Shown: positions 50,673 to 60,538 of the stretch, one piece after another
How positions within the stretch are numbered: the first letter of the stretch is position 1
Layout of the letters: each line of letters starts with the position of its first letter
The notes under the pieces: generated by a model
The model's database searches: none
Told to the model about the DNA's origin: nothing
The model's input: the letters and a program-made list of their open reading frames with translations, nothing else
Made by a program: the position numbers and the translations under genes
From: Candidatus Poribacteria bacterium
GTDB taxonomy: Bacteria > Poribacteria > WGA-4E > WGA-3G
Assembly (NCBI GenBank): GCA_022819945.1
Contig: JAJEGI010000045.1
Coordinates: 1 to 64,000 of the forward strand
Direction: 5' to 3'
Length of the DNA stretch: 64,000 bases

Positions 50673-52907
50673 ATGCCTATGTTCATTTTAAAGACTCTTG
50701 AAATTATACTGAACCGTATGCGGAATGTTACGCCAGCAATCGTCGGTGTTGTCAGCATCGTAATTGTGTTGCTCATATTCAGCATTGGCATCAACCATGC
50801 GGATGTCCAAGTCGATGTAAGTGTAGAAGATATATCACGGTGGTCGCTGCCAAAGGCAGCGAAAGCGCGTCTGGGGAAAGGCGGGATCAATGTACTTGCG
50901 TTTTCACCCGATGGCACACAGCTCGCGGTGGGGAGTAATATCGGAGTCTGGCTCTACGATGTTGCAATAGGAAAAGAGATGACTATGTTCCCGGGCATGT
51001 GTCAATCGGTGGCATTTTCGCCGGATGGACGCTACCTTGCCAATGGCGGCGGCAGGTTTCGTGATCATGTGCCCCAGGTATGGGAAATAGCGACACGTCA
51101 GGAAGTTTCGCGATGGGACTATCTCTATGCTGGCAGGAAGCTACGATTTTCTTTAGATGGTAGGACGCTTATCAGTCTCAATGGACGGGGCAGCGCGATC
51201 AACAAATTAGATGTTGAGACTGGGAAGATAAGTGGTGTTACGGCTATAGAAGGCAGGTCTCGGGATCAGCGACGCCATCGATCTGGCCCTGAAAGTTACG
51301 CGCTTACAGATGATAAAATTGCGGTTGGCAGTGCGGACGGGACGATTACGTTGTGGGATGCAACCACTGGCGAAAAACAATTGACCTTTACAGATGTAGG
51401 CGCGCAGATACCGTTAGTTGATGATGAAAATCTTCGATTGAGGGAGGGAAGAATTCGGTTGCCAGCGGATAGAGCCAGGCGTGTGTTGGTCTTAGCGTTT
51501 TCAGCCGACAGCACGCGACTCGCGAGTGGCGGTCAAGATTCGCTGGTTCGCTTATGGGAGACCGCTGGCACCGAGGCACCGATTGTGCTTCAAAAGCACA
51601 CGGGTTGGATAAATGCGTTGGCGTTCTCCCCGGATGGTAGAATGCTTGCGAGTGGCAGCACGGATAAGATGGTGCATTTATGGGACGCGACAACCGGTGA
51701 AAGGCTCGCGACATTCAACGGTCATCTAAGCGTTGTCACTGCGTTAGTATTTTCTCCGGATGGTCAGACGCTTGCAAGTGGCAGTGTGGATGGCACAGTC
51801 CGGTTCTGGAACACAGAGACAGCGGAAGTGTTATCGCTGTTTATCACAGGACACACGGAGGCGGTGAAAGCCGTGTCGTTCTTAGATGGCGGATCGACGC
51901 TTGCGAGTGTTGCGTCTGGCGGGATAATTATGCTTTGGGATGTGAAGACCTTAGAAAGGACAGATATTTGGCTCCCAGAACAAAACGGAATATTATCGGC
52001 TGCAGCATTTTCGCCGGACGGCACACAACTCGCGAATGTTGTTGTAAGAGGTGAGATGCATTTTGATCCCAGTTCAGGAGTATCGCTTACTACATCGGGG
52101 GCGGGGGGGCAGATGGTACTGAGGGATACCAGGACTGGGCGTAAATTAGCGATTCACAGGCGGATAAAGATGGGCAGGCCCTCACGCAAGCGGATGGTAT
52201 TTTCTCCAGATGGAAAAGTGGTTGCTTTAGGGGGGACAAGGGGCATCAGCGTATGGGGTACGTCCATTACGGACAGGAATGTTTTTCTCGATATCCTTCT
52301 AGCTGAAAGCGTTGCTATCAATGAAAACCGTAATAGAAGATTACCACAAGCCCCGATGCCCCCACTCCACGATCAGGTTACTGCTTTGATATTTACACCA
52401 GACGGAAAGAAACTTGTCGGTGGAACGATAGAAGGAAAAGTTCGGATGTGGGACGCAAAGACGGGTATCGCTTTAGCATCCCTCTTGGAAGGGGAGGATC
52501 CGAGAAGGGGGGAGGGCGATAACTTTAGCGTTTCGTATCTGGATGGTATTTCAGCGTTGGCATACTCTGGAGACGGTGATTTGCTTGCTGTGGGCAGCTA
52601 CCAGCACACGCGTTTGCTGGGGCGGCATAAACAGATTCGTCTAAAGGAAATACCACGCGGGTCAAACGCATTAGTGTTTTCACCGGATCAGACAGTATTG
52701 GTTAGGGCATACGGCTTCGGCAGCATAGATTTATGGGATCTGACAACCGGTGCCAAACTGGTCACACTTAATGGGCATACCGCAGAAGTGAACACGCTAA
52801 TGTTTTCGCCGGATGGCAAAACATTTGTGAGTGCAGGCGGTGATGGCACGATCCTTTTGTGGGATTGGGAGGCAGCCCGCGAGGGTTCGGCGAGAACGGT
52901 TGACTAA
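50673..52907 (+). CDS. Membrane-anchored WD40-repeat protein
   Basis: This 744-residue protein has one N-terminal membrane helix (AIVGVVSIVIVLLIFSIGI, residues 24-42). About fourteen WD40 units follow, each with a LAFSPDG-type loop and LWDxxTGE-type strand end, enough for two seven-bladed propellers. No catalytic domain is present, so it is an interaction platform outside the membrane. AGGA lies six bases before the ATG. Its neighbours give no firm hint of partner. Confidence 0.9.
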   Translation: MPMFILKTLEIILNRMRNVTPAIVGVVSIVIVLLIFSIGINHADVQVDVSVEDISRWSLPKAAKARLGKGGINVLAFSPDGTQLAVGSNIGVWLYDVAIGKEMTMFPGMCQSVAFSPDGRYLANGGGRFRDHVPQVWEIATRQEVSRWDYLYAGRKLRFSLDGRTLISLNGRGSAINKLDVETGKISGVTAIEGRSRDQRRHRSGPESYALTDDKIAVGSADGTITLWDATTGEKQLTFTDVGAQIPLVDDENLRLREGRIRLPADRARRVLVLAFSADSTRLASGGQDSLVRLWETAGTEAPIVLQKHTGWINALAFSPDGRMLASGSTDKMVHLWDATTGERLATFNGHLSVVTALVFSPDGQTLASGSVDGTVRFWNTETAEVLSLFITGHTEAVKAVSFLDGGSTLASVASGGIIMLWDVKTLERTDIWLPEQNGILSAAAFSPDGTQLANVVVRGEMHFDPSSGVSLTTSGAGGQMVLRDTRTGRKLAIHRRIKMGRPSRKRMVFSPDGKVVALGGTRGISVWGTSITDRNVFLDILLAESVAINENRNRRLPQAPMPPLHDQVTALIFTPDGKKLVGGTIEGKVRMWDAKTGIALASLLEGEDPRRGEGDNFSVSYLDGISALAYSGDGDLLAVGSYQHTRLLGRHKQIRLKEIPRGSNALVFSPDQTVLVRAYGFGSIDLWDLTTGAKLVTLNGHTAEVNTLMFSPDGKTFVSAGGDGTILLWDWEAAREGSARTVD

Positions 52908-52943
52908 TGTCCTATTAAGAAACAGTAATAAAAGGAAAAGTGA

Positions 52944-53693
52944 ATGAGGGATATCCACGCATTAATATTTGATTTCGGCGGAACTTTAGATGGAAACGGT
53001 ATCCATTGGTTGGAACGAACGTATCAATTTATCCACAAAAAACACCCTGAGATTACGCGTGAAGCGTTTGACAAGGCTGATAGAGCGGCGATAACAGAAT
53101 TCGCATTCGGGGATGCTTCTATGGAGTGGTCTTACCAAGATGGTTCAATGCTACCGGTCGGAGCAGTCGCCTCTGAATATGCGGCGCGTTGTTCGTTGCG
53201 AGAGACTGCTGATGCGATTGCAGTCGGAATTTACAAGCGATTAGGTTTAAGTGAGCAGATGAAAGATGAATATGTCGATTGGTTTTGCGCGGGTGCTGCT
53301 GAGCACCTCAAAAACAATCGACGATGGCTTGAAACGCTTCATGATACCTATAAACTTGCTGTCATTAGCAATAACTTTGGAAATACGCGTGGATGGTGTG
53401 ATGAATACGGACTTACGCCATTGCTTGAGGCGATCATAGATTCTACAGTTTTAGGGATAGCGAAACCGGACGCGCGTATTTTTCAAGCGGCTTTGTCGGA
53501 ATTGGACGTTGCCCCGGCACATGCTATCTACGTTGGTGATAGTTATTCCGCGGATATGGTCGGCGGTAAGAACGCTGGACTGTGGACGGCATGGTTTGTT
53601 GGTGAGCTGGAACGGGCGTGTCCTGATCCATCTATGGTGGATGTCCAGCTTTCTCACTTACACGAACTGACTGATTTTTTGGATTCGGCGTAG
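52944..53693 (+). CDS. HAD-superfamily hydrolase
   Basis: This 249-residue HAD phosphatase has motif I LIFDFGGTLDGNG with the nucleophilic Asp and second Asp. A helical cap lies around residues 20-110, motif II is LAVISNNFGN, the motif III lysine is GIAKPDARIF, and motif IV is IYVGDSYSADMVGGKNAG. Probable small-molecule phosphatase; substrate unknown. AAAGGA precedes the ATG. It converges with lexA across a hairpin. Confidence 0.93.
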   Translation: MRDIHALIFDFGGTLDGNGIHWLERTYQFIHKKHPEITREAFDKADRAAITEFAFGDASMEWSYQDGSMLPVGAVASEYAARCSLRETADAIAVGIYKRLGLSEQMKDEYVDWFCAGAAEHLKNNRRWLETLHDTYKLAVISNNFGNTRGWCDEYGLTPLLEAIIDSTVLGIAKPDARIFQAALSELDVAPAHAIYVGDSYSADMVGGKNAGLWTAWFVGELERACPDPSMVDVQLSHLHELTDFLDSA

Positions 53694-53708
53694 GAGCTTT
53701 GAGCGGGA

Positions 53709-53734
53709 ATGGGCAGATACGCTGTTCTGCCCAT
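53709..53734. terminator. Hairpin between convergent HAD and lexA genes
   Basis: ATGGGCAGA and TCTGCCCAT form a perfect nine-base stem with an eight-base loop. No strong T-tract follows on either strand, so termination is likely but not certain. Confidence 0.5.
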
Positions 53735-53764
53735 CAATTAAGTTGTTGACATGAAAGGAGGTTG

Positions 53765-54430
53765 CTATATTTCTCGGTGAAGTCCAATGACTTTGCCGAG
53801 TATCATTACATCATTCACATTAAAAATAACGGGTTCAATGCCTGGGTTTTCCGGTTGCAGTCGGACCTGTTCTCCGTCAATGTAGAAGCGTTTCACAGTC
53901 GCTTCATCTTCGACGAGTGCGACGACAATATCGCCCGGATCGGCGTTTGCTTGTCTTCTAACGATGACAAAATCGCCTTCCAGGATTCCGGCACCAATCA
54001 TGCTGGAGCCGATGATACGAAGTGCGAAGCACTCATGGTTGTTTACCATACGTGTTGGGATTGGAAGGGTGCCTTCAATGTTCTGTGATGCGAGCAGGGG
54101 GGTGCCGGCTGCCACACGTCCGAAGATCGGAATTTCTATAATATCACGTGGTGTTTCCGCTAAATTCGGATTCGCATTCTGCCCTTCCAACCATTTGCTG
54201 GTTTGAAGTTTCGGATCTGCCTCTTTCAAAATGGAAATTGCGCGAGGTTTACCCTCTTCTCGTCCGATATACTTCTTCTTTTCCAGGGCGTTAAGATGGT
54301 CGTGTGCCGCCTTTTCAGAGAAACCGAATTTACTACCGATCTCACGGATTGTTGGCGGATACCCCTCTTTGATACGCCGCTGGATGTAGGTAAAGATCTC
54401 GCGTTGTCGTGCCGTCAAATACTTTGCCAT
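53765..54430 (-). CDS. lexA: LexA SOS repressor
   Basis: This 221-residue repressor has an N-terminal winged helix (LTARQREIFTYIQ, PPTIREIGSKFGF) and a C-terminal S24 autoprotease domain. The cleavage site is Ala108-Gly109 in GRVAAGTP, the serine is Ser143 in GSSMIGAGI, and the lysine is Lys180 in DEATVKRF. Most LexA proteins have GDSM at the serine motif, so GSSM is a variation. A consensus-like promoter and a palindrome CTAA-N6-TTAG, a possible self-operator, lie upstream. Confidence 0.95.
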   Translation of the reverse strand: MAKYLTARQREIFTYIQRRIKEGYPPTIREIGSKFGFSEKAAHDHLNALEKKKYIGREEGKPRAISILKEADPKLQTSKWLEGQNANPNLAETPRDIIEIPIFGRVAAGTPLLASQNIEGTLPIPTRMVNNHECFALRIIGSSMIGAGILEGDFVIVRRQANADPGDIVVALVEDEATVKRFYIDGEQVRLQPENPGIEPVIFNVNDVMILGKVIGLHREI

Positions 54431-54440
54431 GGGGACTCTC

Positions 54441-54454
54441 CTAACACAGATTAG
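54441..54454. promoter_or_regulatory. Candidate LexA operator
   Basis: The palindrome CTAACACAGATTAG (CTAA-N6-TTAG) lies between the lexA promoter and its start codon, close to the implied transcription start. LexA boxes differ among phyla, so this is a positional inference. Confidence 0.4.
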
Positions 54455-54467
54455 TTTATATTTATAT

Positions 54468-54496
54468 ATTATATTACATGCACGTTAAGAATGCAA
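54468..54496 (-). promoter_or_regulatory. Sigma70 promoter of lexA
   Basis: On the minus strand TTGCAT and TATAAT are separated by 17 bases. The implied start near 54461 puts the CTAA-N6-TTAG palindrome just downstream. Confidence 0.7.
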
Positions 54497-54590
54497 GAAA
54501 AAAATTAATATTTTTTATGGGCGTGTGCCTGCGGTAGAAAATTGAAACCAATCAGTGCTGTTAACGTCTTAATTCAACGGAAGTTTCAAA

Positions 54591-55292
54591 ATGCAAAATC
54601 TAAGTCTGTTTACATATTTTATTCCTAAGGACCGTCTTCTCGTTGCGAAGTGTCTACGTACCTTCACGCCTTTCCGGTGCCTGTATGCGGCAATAGTTAT
54701 ATTGATCGGCATCACAGTGGTAGGCGTTACGAAAGATAAGTCAGAAAAGGTAGCACTTGACACGATCGTCAAGGACTTTACCCTCAAAGATGCCGATGGT
54801 GCCTCCCACGCTTTGTATCAGTTGAGCGAGGAGAAACCCGCCACTGTGGTCCTGTTTCTCGCGACGCAATGCCCAGCGATTGACTATACAGAGCGGATTG
54901 TTGCTTTGGTTAAGACTTACAGCGAGAAGCCCGAGAAAAAGGTACAGTTTATCGGGATCAATTCAAACAAACAAGAAACGATTGAAGAAATTGCAGAATA
55001 CAATAAGAAACACGGTTTTGAATTTCCTGTGCTAAAAGATCCCGAAAATAAAATCGCTGATTATTTCGGTGCGAGGAGAACACCAGAGGTATTCCTTCTT
55101 GATGCGGAACGCGTCCTCCGCTACGCCGGTGCGATTGACAACAGTCCGAAGGAACCGACGAAGCACTATCTCAAAGACGCTTTGGATTTAGTGATTGCGG
55201 GGAAAGATATTCCCGAAAAATCCAAAAAGACGAGAGCAGTGGGGTGTACGATTAAGCGAGTACGGAAAAAAGATGTAGATAGAACTCCTTGA
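54591..55292 (+). CDS. Redoxin (peroxiredoxin-like) domain protein
   Basis: This 233-residue protein has a hydrophobic anchor near residues 30-47 (LYAAIVILIGITVVG). A thioredoxin-fold domain of the AhpC/TSA PRX-like type follows: FTLKDADGASHALYQL, FLATQCPAIDYTERI with the conserved cysteine, FIGINSNKQETIEEI and RTPEVFLLD with the cis-proline. A second cysteine lies near the C-terminus (AVGCTIKR). Probable membrane-anchored thiol oxidoreductase or peroxidase of the envelope; substrate unknown. Confidence 0.86.
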   Translation: MQNLSLFTYFIPKDRLLVAKCLRTFTPFRCLYAAIVILIGITVVGVTKDKSEKVALDTIVKDFTLKDADGASHALYQLSEEKPATVVLFLATQCPAIDYTERIVALVKTYSEKPEKKVQFIGINSNKQETIEEIAEYNKKHGFEFPVLKDPENKIADYFGARRTPEVFLLDAERVLRYAGAIDNSPKEPTKHYLKDALDLVIAGKDIPEKSKKTRAVGCTIKRVRKKDVDRTP

Positions 55293-55349
55293 ATTTCATT
55301 ATCTGGTTTTCATTTTTTATAACACACCATACAGGGGGCGAAGAGACAA

Positions 55350-57848
55350 ATGCGCCGATTCTTCTACCATTTTTTTCAAGTTTTACTAACCCTATTTTGG
55401 GGTGTGTGTATTCTTGCAGCTGTAACGGTTTTTGCTGGCATCGGGTTTGCAGGGGGCATGCTGATTGGGTGTTGGGAGGATGTGTATGCTATTCAGTTAG
55501 AGGAGCGGCTTGAATACGATGCCGAGCAGGTATGGCAGCAACACCTTGAGGTCTATTCTTCGGTTTGCGAGGTGCAAGAAGCAGATAAAATCGCGTTCTT
55601 AATCGATAAATTGGAGCGATTGGAATATAAGAAGGTCGCAGAAATCATTCCGAGATTGAGCCAACCTGGAGAGTACGCCGTAGCGTTGGATGTTGGTAAA
55701 AAGAATGGGGCGGTACGCATCCATTTGCGGGAATTTGAATATCCGTATCTGGATATCGAGGCGGGACATGTCCAGATTTCGGTGAAGAACGGAAAAATCA
55801 CATCTATTCGGGGTGAGAACAATTCTGTACGCCGGAACTTTTACCTTGAACCGGAGAAGATCGCTGACATCGCTGACAAGGAGGAAGGCACGACGCGGCG
55901 TTTGATCCCGCTACTCCAAATGCCTCGTAGACTACAGGGAGCGTTCATCGCTATTGAAGACCGACGATTTTACGAGCATTGGGGGGTTGATATCCTTGGG
56001 CTTGCCAGGGCGTTCAAAGACACACTGTTGTACAACAAACGCTTGGCGGGGACGAGTACATTGACCCAACAATTGGCACGAAATATCTACCTCTTTGAGG
56101 TGAGATCGAAAAGGGATTATGTCCGAAAGGCTCGGGAGATACTTCTTGCAGTTAGAATTGAGAAAACTTTCTCAAAGGATGAGATTTTAGAGCGCTATCT
56201 AAACCATGTAGATTTAGGCAGATCAAGGTTTGGTGGTAAAACGCTCCACGGTGTTCAACAAGCAGCGCTCGGCTACTTTGGGAAGAAGGTATCCGAACTC
56301 AACAACCATGAGTGTGCCTTGCTTGCTGCACTTCCGAAAGGTCCCTCTGCTTTCTCTCCATTTTTCAATCCAGATAAGGCGAAAAGTCGGCGTAATACAG
56401 TACTCGGTAAAATGTTAGAGGAAGACTATATCGCTGACGAATCTGAATGGCTTACAAGCGTAAACGCCCCGCTTCTGCCACCAAATCTGCACGGCAGCGG
56501 TGTGAAAGCGGCACAAAACGAGGCAGGACATTTTCTTCAGTACGTCCTTGAAGAACTCGCTCGAATCCCTGACCTCGAAAAGAATTTGTATAGTGGTGGA
56601 TTGAAGGTTTACACGACAATTGATATGTCTATGCAATCTGTCGCCGAGAAAGCTGTCGCGAATCATTTACGTGCCATGGATGCGAAATATGGTGCAAGAA
56701 GAGGGCTTCCCAATTATGATGCTAATAAACGGAATCCGAACGGAATTGATCCGATCGGTGGTTATTTGCAAGCAGCACTCATTGCGTATGAACCGAAGAC
56801 AGGACAAGTCAAGGCGATGGTAGGCGGTCGTGATTACTACATCACTGAGACTGAAATCAATTATTTCAATCGTGCTATTGGAGGGCCTGGAGTGCGAGGA
56901 CGACAACCTGGTTCCGCTTTCAAACCGATTGTCTTTGCTGCCTTATTAGAAGAACCTTCGATTGTGACACCCGCAACACCTATTGTTGATGAACCGTGGG
57001 GCATTGTTCCCTTCCCCGGGCAACCAAAATGGTATCCAGACAACTATGGTGATAAATTTAGGGGAGAGCCGGTCAACATACGCGAAATTCTAAGGAAATC
57101 GATTAACGTACCCACAGCACGTGCAATGTTAGAGACCCCGATCGCCGAAAATGGTAAATGGGAAGGGATAAATCGCGTTGTTGAGCTGACGAAACGGGTA
57201 GGCATCCAAAGCCCTATGACCCCTGTCCCGGCACTCGCTTTAGGTGCGTCTGAAATGACTGTGCTTGAATTAACCGCTGCGTATGCAGTCTTTGCAAACG
57301 GCGGTATCCGGACAAAACCGGTACACATTCAATATATTTTAGACAAAACAGGGAAACGGATCTATCCACCTGACGACTATCAGCCGGAGCGAACCCGTGT
57401 ATTAGACGAAAGGATCGCATACCAGATTACATCATTTCTGGAGACTGTGATTCAGAGTGGAACCGGTTATGGCGCAATCAGAGATGGATTAACCCGACCC
57501 GCAGCCGGGAAAACAGGCACCACTAACGATAATGTGGATGCTTGGTTCGTTGGCTATACTACAGATCTGATAGTTGGGGTTTGGGTTGGATTTGATAAAC
57601 GACGGAATCGTTACAACTACAACGAAACTGGTGCCAGAGCAGCGTTACCGATCTGGACAAAATTCATGGTTGAGGCAGCCCGCGGGCCCGAGAAACATTT
57701 TCCTGAACCTGAAAGCATTGTCTTTCGTGAAATTGATACGAAGAGTGGACGCCTCAGCAGGCCGGATAAATGTCCTGAAGAAAACATTAGTCGTGAACCT
57801 TTTATTGAAGGGCAGGCACCGGACGGACTTTGTAATCTCCATAGATAG
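55350..57848 (+). CDS. Class A penicillin-binding protein (PBP1A type)
   Basis: This 832-residue bifunctional peptidoglycan synthase has one N-terminal membrane helix (about residues 8-32). The GT51 glycosyltransferase shows FIAIEDRRFYEHWGVD and GTSTLTQQLARNIYLF. The transpeptidase shows the active serine in GSAFKP (SxxK), the SIN triad in RKSINVPTARAM, and AGKTGTTNDN. It polymerises glycan and cross-links peptides in the periplasm. It lies 57 bases after the redoxin gene and 21 before uvrB. Confidence 0.95.
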   Translation: MRRFFYHFFQVLLTLFWGVCILAAVTVFAGIGFAGGMLIGCWEDVYAIQLEERLEYDAEQVWQQHLEVYSSVCEVQEADKIAFLIDKLERLEYKKVAEIIPRLSQPGEYAVALDVGKKNGAVRIHLREFEYPYLDIEAGHVQISVKNGKITSIRGENNSVRRNFYLEPEKIADIADKEEGTTRRLIPLLQMPRRLQGAFIAIEDRRFYEHWGVDILGLARAFKDTLLYNKRLAGTSTLTQQLARNIYLFEVRSKRDYVRKAREILLAVRIEKTFSKDEILERYLNHVDLGRSRFGGKTLHGVQQAALGYFGKKVSELNNHECALLAALPKGPSAFSPFFNPDKAKSRRNTVLGKMLEEDYIADESEWLTSVNAPLLPPNLHGSGVKAAQNEAGHFLQYVLEELARIPDLEKNLYSGGLKVYTTIDMSMQSVAEKAVANHLRAMDAKYGARRGLPNYDANKRNPNGIDPIGGYLQAALIAYEPKTGQVKAMVGGRDYYITETEINYFNRAIGGPGVRGRQPGSAFKPIVFAALLEEPSIVTPATPIVDEPWGIVPFPGQPKWYPDNYGDKFRGEPVNIREILRKSINVPTARAMLETPIAENGKWEGINRVVELTKRVGIQSPMTPVPALALGASEMTVLELTAAYAVFANGGIRTKPVHIQYILDKTGKRIYPPDDYQPERTRVLDERIAYQITSFLETVIQSGTGYGAIRDGLTRPAAGKTGTTNDNVDAWFVGYTTDLIVGVWVGFDKRRNRYNYNETGARAALPIWTKFMVEAARGPEKHFPEPESIVFREIDTKSGRLSRPDKCPEENISREPFIEGQAPDGLCNLHR

Positions 57849-57869
57849 CGATAGGCGCAAGGAGCCAAA

Positions 57870-59918
57870 ATGCGAGAGAATTGGGAATTGCTAACAAAAG
57901 TTGATACCATAGAAGATGACGATCCCGAATTCAGTGAACTGCAATTTGAACTCGTCTCAGATTTCTCGCCGCAGGGCGACCAGCCACAAGCAATTGACAA
58001 ACTGACGGAAGGACTCCAACGCGGAGACAAGTCACAGACGCTGCTCGGTGTGACCGGTTCAGGAAAAACCTACACGATGGCGAATGTGATTGAGAATGTT
58101 CAGCTACCCACACTCGTTATTTCTCCTAATAAGACACTCGCTGCGCAACTTTATAACGAATTCCGCACATTCTTCCCAAATAACGCTGTGCACTATTTCG
58201 TCAGCGATTACGAGTACTATCAGCCAGAGGCATATATCCCCTCTACTGACACTTTCATTGAGAAAGATGTCCGCATTAACGAGGAAATCACACGAATGCG
58301 GCTTGCCTCAACGGCCTCCTTAATATCGCGTCGCGATGTGATCGTTGTCGCGAGTGTTTCCTGTCTTTACGGGCTTGGGTCACCAGATGAATTTGAGAAT
58401 CAGAGGATCCAAATAGAAGTTGGAGCAACAGTCCGGCGCGATGCACTCCTACGCGCTTTGGTCGATATTCAATACGTCCGCAACGATGTTGAATTCTGGC
58501 AAGGTATGTTCCGCGCACGCGGCGATGTTGTTGAGGTGTTTCCTGCTTATAGTGAAAATGCCTATCGCATTGAGCTGTTCGGTGATGAGATTGATCGCAT
58601 TAGCGAGATGGATACCACGACTGGTGAAATAATAGCACAACGCGACTTTCTTGAAATCTATCCTGCGAAGCACTTCATGACCGATGGTGAAATCTTTGAT
58701 CAGGCATTAATTAATATTGAGCTTGAACTTCAAGAGTGTATTCTGGCGTTTGAGAAAGAGAATAAATTGTTAGAGGCGCAACGGATTGAACAGCGCACCC
58801 GCTTTGATCTGGAGATGTTACGTGAGGTGGGCTACTGTTCCGGTATTGAAAACTATTCACGGCATCTCTCAGGCTTGCAACCGGGGGATCCACCCTATTG
58901 CCTCATGCATTATTTCTCTGACGATTTTTTGCTCTTCATTGATGAATCGCATGTTACCATTCCGCAGCTGCGCGGCATGTATCGTGGCGATCGCTCCCGA
59001 AAAGAGACGCTTGTCAAATATGGGTTCCGTCTACCTTCCGCATTGGACAACCGTCCGCTCCGTTTCGACGAGGTTGAGGCGCGCGTCAATCAGGTTGTCT
59101 TTGTTTCGGCGACACCGGGGACTTATGAAATGGAGAACAGTTCGCAAATCGTTGAGCAGATTATCCGTCCGACAGGACTCATCGATCCTGAAATTACGAT
59201 CCATCCTGTCAGGGGTCAGATAGACCATCTCATCGGCAGGATCAGGGAGCGTGTCAAGCGTAAACAGCGTGTCCTTGTTACAACGCTTACCAAACGGATG
59301 GCGGAAGATTTAACGGAGTACTTAACCGAAGCGGGAGTCCGTGCCGACTATATGCACTCTGAGATTGATGTTTTTGACCGTGCTCGCATTCTACGCGAAC
59401 TTCGAGAGGGGATCTTTGATGTGTTAGTCGGGATCAACCTCCTACGGGAAGGGCTTGATCTACCGGAAGTCTCCCTCGTTGCGATTCTCGACGCGGATCG
59501 CCCGGGTTTTCTACGTTCTGTGCGGTCTCTTGTGCAGACAGCTGGACGCGCTGCGCGGAATGTTGATGGTGAAGTTATCTTGTACGGGGATGATGTCACA
59601 GAAGCAATGGAAGAAGCCATGAAGGAGACACACCGCCGTCGCGAGATGCAACTACAATATAACACGGATAACAATATTACACCCGCTACCATTCAAAAAG
59701 CGATTCAGGAACTTATCGCTGAATCGGCAACCGAGTACGATGCTAAGAAATCGGAGCAGCCCCCTGCCGTTATTGAAGATATGGAACCGCAAGATATTGA
59801 GGCGATGATTACAGACTTAACGCGACAGATGCGAAAAGCTGCATTAGACCTTGATTATGAGGAGGCCGCTGCCTTACGTGATCGCATTGCCGAACTTAAA
59901 GAACAGCCCACGGATTAA
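57870..59918 (+). CDS. uvrB: Excinuclease ABC subunit B
   Basis: This 682-residue nucleotide-excision repair helicase-like subunit has LLGVTGSGKTYTMANV (Walker A), the damage-binding hairpin region YYQPEAYIPSTDTFIEKD, LLFIDESHVTIPQL, LRGMYRGDRSRKETLV, VLVGINLLREGLDLPEV and QTAGRAARNVDGEVI. The C-terminal UVR motif that binds UvrC is present (ALDLDYEEAAALRDRIAEL). It is usually SOS-regulated and lexA lies 3.4 kb away, but no clear LexA-like palindrome was seen just upstream. Confidence 0.98.
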   Translation: MRENWELLTKVDTIEDDDPEFSELQFELVSDFSPQGDQPQAIDKLTEGLQRGDKSQTLLGVTGSGKTYTMANVIENVQLPTLVISPNKTLAAQLYNEFRTFFPNNAVHYFVSDYEYYQPEAYIPSTDTFIEKDVRINEEITRMRLASTASLISRRDVIVVASVSCLYGLGSPDEFENQRIQIEVGATVRRDALLRALVDIQYVRNDVEFWQGMFRARGDVVEVFPAYSENAYRIELFGDEIDRISEMDTTTGEIIAQRDFLEIYPAKHFMTDGEIFDQALINIELELQECILAFEKENKLLEAQRIEQRTRFDLEMLREVGYCSGIENYSRHLSGLQPGDPPYCLMHYFSDDFLLFIDESHVTIPQLRGMYRGDRSRKETLVKYGFRLPSALDNRPLRFDEVEARVNQVVFVSATPGTYEMENSSQIVEQIIRPTGLIDPEITIHPVRGQIDHLIGRIRERVKRKQRVLVTTLTKRMAEDLTEYLTEAGVRADYMHSEIDVFDRARILRELREGIFDVLVGINLLREGLDLPEVSLVAILDADRPGFLRSVRSLVQTAGRAARNVDGEVILYGDDVTEAMEEAMKETHRRREMQLQYNTDNNITPATIQKAIQELIAESATEYDAKKSEQPPAVIEDMEPQDIEAMITDLTRQMRKAALDLDYEEAAALRDRIAELKEQPTD

Positions 59919-59966
59919 TTAAAGGCTCGACAATTTCACAAACAATGCGTCTCTTAAATTTAATGC

Positions 59967-59995
59967 TTGCATTTCAGAACGTAATCTGCTAAAAT
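59967..59995 (+). promoter_or_regulatory. Sigma70 promoter of the rubredoxin-like gene
   Basis: TTGCAT at 59967-59972 and TAAAAT at 59990-59995 are 17 bases apart, with an extended TGC before the -10. It lies about 115 bases ahead of the start codon. Confidence 0.55.
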
Positions 59996-60109
59996 GCAGA
60001 CATTGATCCTAATTTTGAAACCTATAACTTTGATTTCCCAAAGATTAATTTTTTGATAAGTCGGTATTAAAATATTAATCTACTTGCGGAACACAGAAAG
60101 GACTTTGCA

Positions 60110-60367
60110 ATGTTTGTTTGTATTGCTTGCGGTTATTTGTGGAAAGAGGCAGATAGCCCGCCAGAAGAGTGCCCAGCGTGCACGGCACCGAAAGAAAAAT
60201 ATATCCCTTACGATGACCGAGCAGAACGGTGGGTCAAACGTGCTGTTGCCGCACACGTCATGTACCCTGATGAAGAAGGCGCGGACCTCCGTGCAGAGAA
60301 TTCTGCACTCTCATCACACATCAGATTTGCCCTCGTCGGGTTACTCGGGGACCTTGAAAAAAAATAA
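60110..60367 (+). CDS. Rubredoxin-like small protein
   Basis: This 85-residue protein has MFVCIACGYLW and PEECPACTAPKEKY, the two CxxC knuckles of a rubredoxin-like iron or zinc site. An acidic helical tail of about 50 residues follows (RAERWVKRAVAAHVMYPDEEGADL). The tail makes it longer than simple rubredoxins. Likely an electron carrier or zinc-ribbon adaptor. AAAGGA precedes the ATG, and a strong terminator follows, so it is transcribed alone. Confidence 0.85.
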   Translation: MFVCIACGYLWKEADSPPEECPACTAPKEKYIPYDDRAERWVKRAVAAHVMYPDEEGADLRAENSALSSHIRFALVGLLGDLEKK

Positions 60368-60373
60368 AGCATG

Positions 60374-60406
60374 AGAAGCCTCGATCAGAGGATCGAGGCT
60401 TCTTTC
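60374..60406 (+). terminator. Rho-independent terminator
   Basis: AGAAGCCTCGATC pairs with GATCGAGGCTTCT around AGAG, and TTTCT follows. It lies just after the rubredoxin-like gene. Confidence 0.9.
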
Positions 60407-60538
60407 TGCTTACCTATTATCTCATTTCTCTTTTGAAATTTATATGAGGAAATTCTATACCCCGTCTTATGACTGAGGGTTTTTTATATGGAAAGGAAGC
60501 GGCGTTTTCTGCGTTAAAAACTGCCGTGATTATGTAAA

